Source: an uncultured Blautia sp.
GTDB taxonomy: Bacteria > Bacillota > Clostridia > Lachnospirales > Lachnospiraceae
Length of the DNA: 8,501 nt
Assembly: GCA_946629475.1 (NCBI GenBank)
Contig: CAMOXX010000115.1
Coordinates: 1-8,501, forward strand
Direction: 5' to 3'
In this document: positions 5,711 to 8,501 of the stretch, piece by piece
Numbering within the stretch: the stretch's first letter is position 1
Layout: the number at the start of each line of letters is the position of its first letter
Notes under the pieces: generated by a model
What the model was told of the DNA's origin: nothing
Databases searched by the model: none
The model's input: the letters and a program-made list of their open reading frames with translations, nothing else
Translations under genes and position numbers: made by a program

Positions 5711-7792
5711 TTATTCCTCTTCCAGGTTTGCTCTGGCCTCGATCTCCTTCTGCTGGATATCGGCCGGAGCCTGCTCATAGCGCGCGAATTCATAAGCGAA
5801 ATCGCCGCTGCCGCCTGTCATGGAACGAAGGTCTGTAGAATATCCGTAGATCTCAAGGAGCGGGACATCCGCTTCGATGATCGTATTGCCCATATGGTCC
5901 GGATTCATGCCGAGAACACGTCCGCGGCGCTTGTTCAGATCGCCCATGACATCGCCTGTAAACTTATCCGGAACCGTGACCTTCATGGAGACGATCGGCT
6001 CAAGGAGAACCGGTGAAGCATCCATAAAGCCCTTCTTGAATGCCAGAACCGCCGCCGTCTTGAATGCCATTTCCGAAGAGTCTACCGGATGATAGGATCC
6101 ATCGTAGAGGATCGCTTTTACGCCGACAACCGGGTAGGAAGCGAGCGGGCCCTTCATGACGCATTCCTGAATGCCTTTTTCGACAGCCGGGAAATAGTTT
6201 TTCGGAACTGCGCCGCCGACAACAACCTGCTCGAACACGTAAGGTGTCTCAAGGTCTCCTGACGGCTCGAAGCGCATCTTGACATGTCCGTACTGGCCGT
6301 GTCCGCCGGACTGCTTTTTGTGCTTTCCTTCGACATCGGAGTTTTTGCGGATGGTCTCGCGGAACGGAACCTTCGGTTTGTCGAGCTCGATCTCAACTTT
6401 GTAGCGTTCTTTCAGCTTGCTGGCGACAACATCGAGCTGCTGATCGCCGATGCCGTACAGAAGGCTCTGGCGGTTTGCGCCGTCGTTGACGGTGCGGAGG
6501 GTATTGTCCTCGCTCATCAGCTTGGAGAGCGCCTGCGATACCTTGTCCTCATCACCCTTCTTCACAGCTTTGTATCTCTTGTATGTATACGGCACGGAAA
6601 GCTCGGTCTTCGGATAAACGATCGGCGCAGCCTTGGTCGCAAGGGAATCTCCCGTCGCAACACTGTTCATCTTCGCGATGGCTCCGATATCACCCGCCTC
6701 GAGTTTCGAAACTTCCTGCGGCTTGTTGCCCTCAAGCACATAGAGCTTGCCGAGGCGTTCCTCCTCGCCTTTTTCGACATTGATGAGGGTATCCTCGTTT
6801 GTAATCACGCCGGAGCAGACCTTGATCAGGGAATATTTTCCGATGAACGGGTCAGCAATGGTCTTCCACACGTACGCGGATTTTGCTTTGCCGGAATCAA
6901 AGTTCGCTTCGAAAGCTTCGCCCGACTTCTGGTCGACTCCGCTGATGGTCCTCTTGTCCGGGCTCGGGAAATAGTTCACGATGTCGTCCAGCAGATTGCT
7001 GACGCCGTAGAGTGCTACCGGTGCACCCATGCATACCGGGACGATGCTCGCATCACCGATGTTTGCGGAGAGCGCGTCAGAGATTTCCTCCGTTGTAAAT
7101 TCATCTCCCTCAAAATAGCGGTCCATGAATTCCTCGGATGTCTCGGCTACGGACTCCATCAGAGCTTCATGATACTGCTCGAGGGTATCCTGAAGGTCCG
7201 CCGGAACCGGGCACTCTTCCTTTTTGCCCTTGGCGCCGAATTTGCGGCCTGCCTGCTTCACAACGTTTACATATCCTGTAAATTTGCCTCCCTCGCGGAT
7301 CGGGAAATGGAGCGGAGCAATCTTTTTGCCGTAGAGTTCTGTAAGCTCGTCAACAACCTTGCCGTAGTCAGCGTCTTCGATGTCTATATCGGTGACGAAT
7401 ATCATCCTGGGAAGATTATATTTTTCGCAGAGCTTCCATGCCTTCTGGGCACCGACCTGCACGCCTGCCTTGCCGGAAACCACGATCACCGCTGCGTCCG
7501 CAACAGCTGCCGCTTCCTCAACTTCGCCTACAAAATCGAAGTACCCGGGAGTATCCAGAATATTGATCTTACACTTCTGCCACGGAACGGGAATAACAGT
7601 GGTAGAAATGGAAAAATGCCTCTTGATTTCTTCTTTATCGTAATCGCTGAGGGTGTTGCCATCTTCTACCCGGCCCTGGCGGCTGGTAAGACCTGCAAGA
7701 AACGCCATGGACTCTGCGAGTGTTGTTTTGCCTGCCCCGCCATGTCCCATGAGAACCACGTTTCTGATCTGGTCAGTCTTATAAACGTCCAT
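5711..7792 (-). CDS. Elongation factor G-like GTPase (EF-G2 type)
   Basis: The five-domain EF-G layout is intact. The GTPase domain with G' insert covers about 1-285, domain II about 295-395, domain III about 405-480, domain IV about 480-600 with HGQYGHVKMRF and the tip YDGSYHPVDSSEMAF (563-577), and domain V about 600-680 with GDLNKRRGRVLGM. The length of 693 residues equals EF-G. The GTPase motifs mark it as a paralogue of the EF-G2 subfamily, not the main translocase. The P-loop is GHGGAGKTT (16-24). G3 is DTPGYFDF, with Tyr84 in place of the catalytic His. G4 is TDID (134-137) instead of NKxD. The usual SAK-like G5 is not visible near 255-258. Members are often labelled fusA or fusA2; the exact role is unsettled. 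ATG 7792 has GGGAGG 8 nt upstream and a strong promoter at 7827-7855. It heads the operon but is separated from yicC by 90 nt. Confidence 0.93.
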   Translation of the reverse strand: MDVYKTDQIRNVVLMGHGGAGKTTLAESMAFLAGLTSRQGRVEDGNTLSDYDKEEIKRHFSISTTVIPVPWQKCKINILDTPGYFDFVGEVEEAAAVADAAVIVVSGKAGVQVGAQKAWKLCEKYNLPRMIFVTDIDIEDADYGKVVDELTELYGKKIAPLHFPIREGGKFTGYVNVVKQAGRKFGAKGKKEECPVPADLQDTLEQYHEALMESVAETSEEFMDRYFEGDEFTTEEISDALSANIGDASIVPVCMGAPVALYGVSNLLDDIVNYFPSPDKRTISGVDQKSGEAFEANFDSGKAKSAYVWKTIADPFIGKYSLIKVCSGVITNEDTLINVEKGEEERLGKLYVLEGNKPQEVSKLEAGDIGAIAKMNSVATGDSLATKAAPIVYPKTELSVPYTYKRYKAVKKGDEDKVSQALSKLMSEDNTLRTVNDGANRQSLLYGIGDQQLDVVASKLKERYKVEIELDKPKVPFRETIRKNSDVEGKHKKQSGGHGQYGHVKMRFEPSGDLETPYVFEQVVVGGAVPKNYFPAVEKGIQECVMKGPLASYPVVGVKAILYDGSYHPVDSSEMAFKTAAVLAFKKGFMDASPVLLEPIVSMKVTVPDKFTGDVMGDLNKRRGRVLGMNPDHMGNTIIEADVPLLEIYGYSTDLRSMTGGSGDFAYEFARYEQAPADIQQKEIEARANLEEE

Positions 7793-7826
7793 AAATATTA
7801 CCTCCCTGAATGTCTTATATGTTCAC

Positions 7827-7855
7827 ATTGTACTAAAACGGAGCGGCAAATTCAA
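7827..7855 (-). promoter_or_regulatory. Strong sigma-A-type promoter of the EF-G-like gene and probably the whole operon
   Basis: On the minus strand TTGAAT (7855-7850) and TACAAT (7832-7827) are separated by exactly 17 nt. Transcription would start near 7820, giving a leader of about 28 nt with AGGGAGG before ATG 7792. No operator or riboswitch is evident in this short leader. Confidence 0.75.
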
Positions 7856-7913
7856 GTGCTTTATGCAAAACATGTCTGATTTTTCGCCTTCCGGGCGCTT
7901 CTGAATTCCGGAT

Positions 7914-7945
7914 TTGACTTTTTATTGCTTCTATTTTACTATAAT
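7914..7945 (+). promoter_or_regulatory. Probable promoter for tyrA
   Basis: A perfect TATAAT lies at 7940-7945 and TTGACT at 7914-7919. Their spacing of 20 nt is long; TACTAT at 7937-7942 gives 17 nt with the same -35. The start of transcription would be near 7950, leaving about a 30-nt leader, too short for a T-box or other riboswitch. Confidence 0.55.
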
Positions 7946-7979
7946 CTGCAGGAAATACATCGTCAGAAAGGAAAGTCAA

Positions 7980-8501
7980 ATGAAAACGATATCTTTTTTC
8001 GGGCTCGGTCTGATCGGCGGTTCCATCGCGAAAGCGATCCGCAAAAACGACCCTTCCTGGCACATCGCCGCCTTCGATCCTGACCGCGATACGCTGGCTT
8101 CCGCCCTCTCCCTCGGCGTGATTGACGCAGTGTGCGAGGAGGATGATCCCCGCCTTGTCAATTCGGATTATCTTTTCCTGTGCGCCCCCGTGGAGTTCAA
8201 CATCGCATTCCTCGAAAAGATTTCGGAGAGCGTCGGGAACGACTGCATCATCACGGATGTCGGCAGCGTTAAGGGCGTCATCCACGAAAAGGTGAAGGAG
8301 CTGAAGCTTCAGCCCCACTTTATCGGAGGGCACCCCATGGCCGGCTCCGAGCGGAGCGGTTTTGCCTCCTCCAGCGATATGCTTCTGGAAAACGCCTGGT
8401 ATATCACCACTCCCGCGGAGGATGTCCCCCTCCCGCGGGTCACGGAGTTTACGGACCTGATCCGCCTGACGGGAGCCATCCCGATGGTGATTACCGCTGA
8501 G
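7980..8501 (+). CDS. tyrA: Prephenate dehydrogenase, N-terminal 174 residues (continues past the window)
   Basis: Prephenate dehydrogenase oxidatively decarboxylates prephenate to 4-hydroxyphenylpyruvate in tyrosine synthesis. The visible part is the NAD-binding Rossmann domain. GLGLIGGS (8-15) is the dinucleotide loop and D33 in AAFDPD closes strand 2, as in NAD-preferring members. LFLCAPV (65-71), ITDVGSVKG (91-99, with S96) and FIGGHPMAGSERSG (114-127, with the catalytic-type H118) follow. No chorismate mutase domain precedes it, so this is not the fused enteric form. ATG 7980 has AAAGGA (7967-7972) 7 nt upstream. The frame is open to 8501, so the C-terminal helical domain and any ACT domain are outside the window. 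It is transcribed away from the EF-G-like operon. Confidence 0.95.
   Translation, partial: MKTISFFGLGLIGGSIAKAIRKNDPSWHIAAFDPDRDTLASALSLGVIDAVCEEDDPRLVNSDYLFLCAPVEFNIAFLEKISESVGNDCIITDVGSVKGVIHEKVKELKLQPHFIGGHPMAGSERSGFASSSDMLLENAWYITTPAEDVPLPRVTEFTDLIRLTGAIPMVITAE

Noticed and set aside
4934..6016. 360-residue open frame on the plus strand
   Set aside because: It is antisense to yicC and the EF-G-like 3' end, crosses a gap with hairpins, and shows no recognisable domain.
6284..7879. 531-residue open frame on the plus strand
   Set aside because: It lies antisense to the full EF-G-like gene, has no family signature or ribosome site, and its length follows from codon bias of the gene on the other strand.
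7946..7979. T-box or other riboswitch before tyrA
   Set aside because: The predicted leader is only about 30 nt and contains no T-box consensus or specifier stem.
7833..8333. 166-residue minus-strand open frame
   Set aside because: It is antisense to tyrA, whose TyrA motifs are unmistakable, and covers the divergent promoters.

Overview
The window looks like an ordinary core-genome segment of a low-to-mid GC Gram-positive anaerobe, most likely Clostridia of Lachnospiraceae type. The evidence is the run yicC-remA-gmk-rpoZ, which is a Firmicutes signature. Further support comes from a biotin ligase without a DNA-binding domain, purine-rich Shine-Dalgarno sites (AGGAG, GGGAGG), and protein sequences that read like this family. 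I see no mobile element, tRNA, rRNA or CRISPR array. Species-level placement is not possible from the sequence alone.

Layout. Positions 1-60 hold the first codons of an unidentified minus-strand gene. Its leader is a striking near-perfect inverted repeat (61-166) lying just downstream of a good minus-strand promoter (165-192). A divergent promoter (213-239) serves birA on the plus strand (about 283-999). A perfect 15-bp stem at 1011-1048 separates birA from a long convergent minus-strand operon and overlaps the last codons of rnhA.

The minus-strand operon reads, in transcription order: EF-G-like GTPase (7792-5711), yicC (5620-4742), remA (4738-4466), gmk (4444-3800), rpoZ (3803-3378), rimO (3381-2044), pgsA (2060-1518), rnhA (1511-1023). 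A near-consensus promoter (7827-7855) stands in front of the EF-G-like gene. From yicC to rnhA the genes overlap by up to 17 nt or are separated by 3-21 nt. The only real gap (5621-5710, 90 nt) holds two GC-rich hairpins without U-tracts, so read-through is plausible. The operon groups translation (EF-G-like, RimO acting on ribosomal protein S12), RNA turnover (YicC, RNase HI), transcription (omega subunit), GTP supply (Gmk), a DNA-binding regulator (RemA) and phospholipid synthesis (PgsA).

On the right, a divergent intergenic region (7793-7979) carries the EF-G-like promoter and a plus-strand promoter for tyrA (prephenate dehydrogenase), which runs off the window at 8501.

The parts most worth a second look are the leader palindrome at 61-166, the EF-G-like protein with altered GTPase motifs (DTPGY and TDID), and the 66-residue acidic tail on the omega subunit. 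I did not find a convincing wholly new system here.
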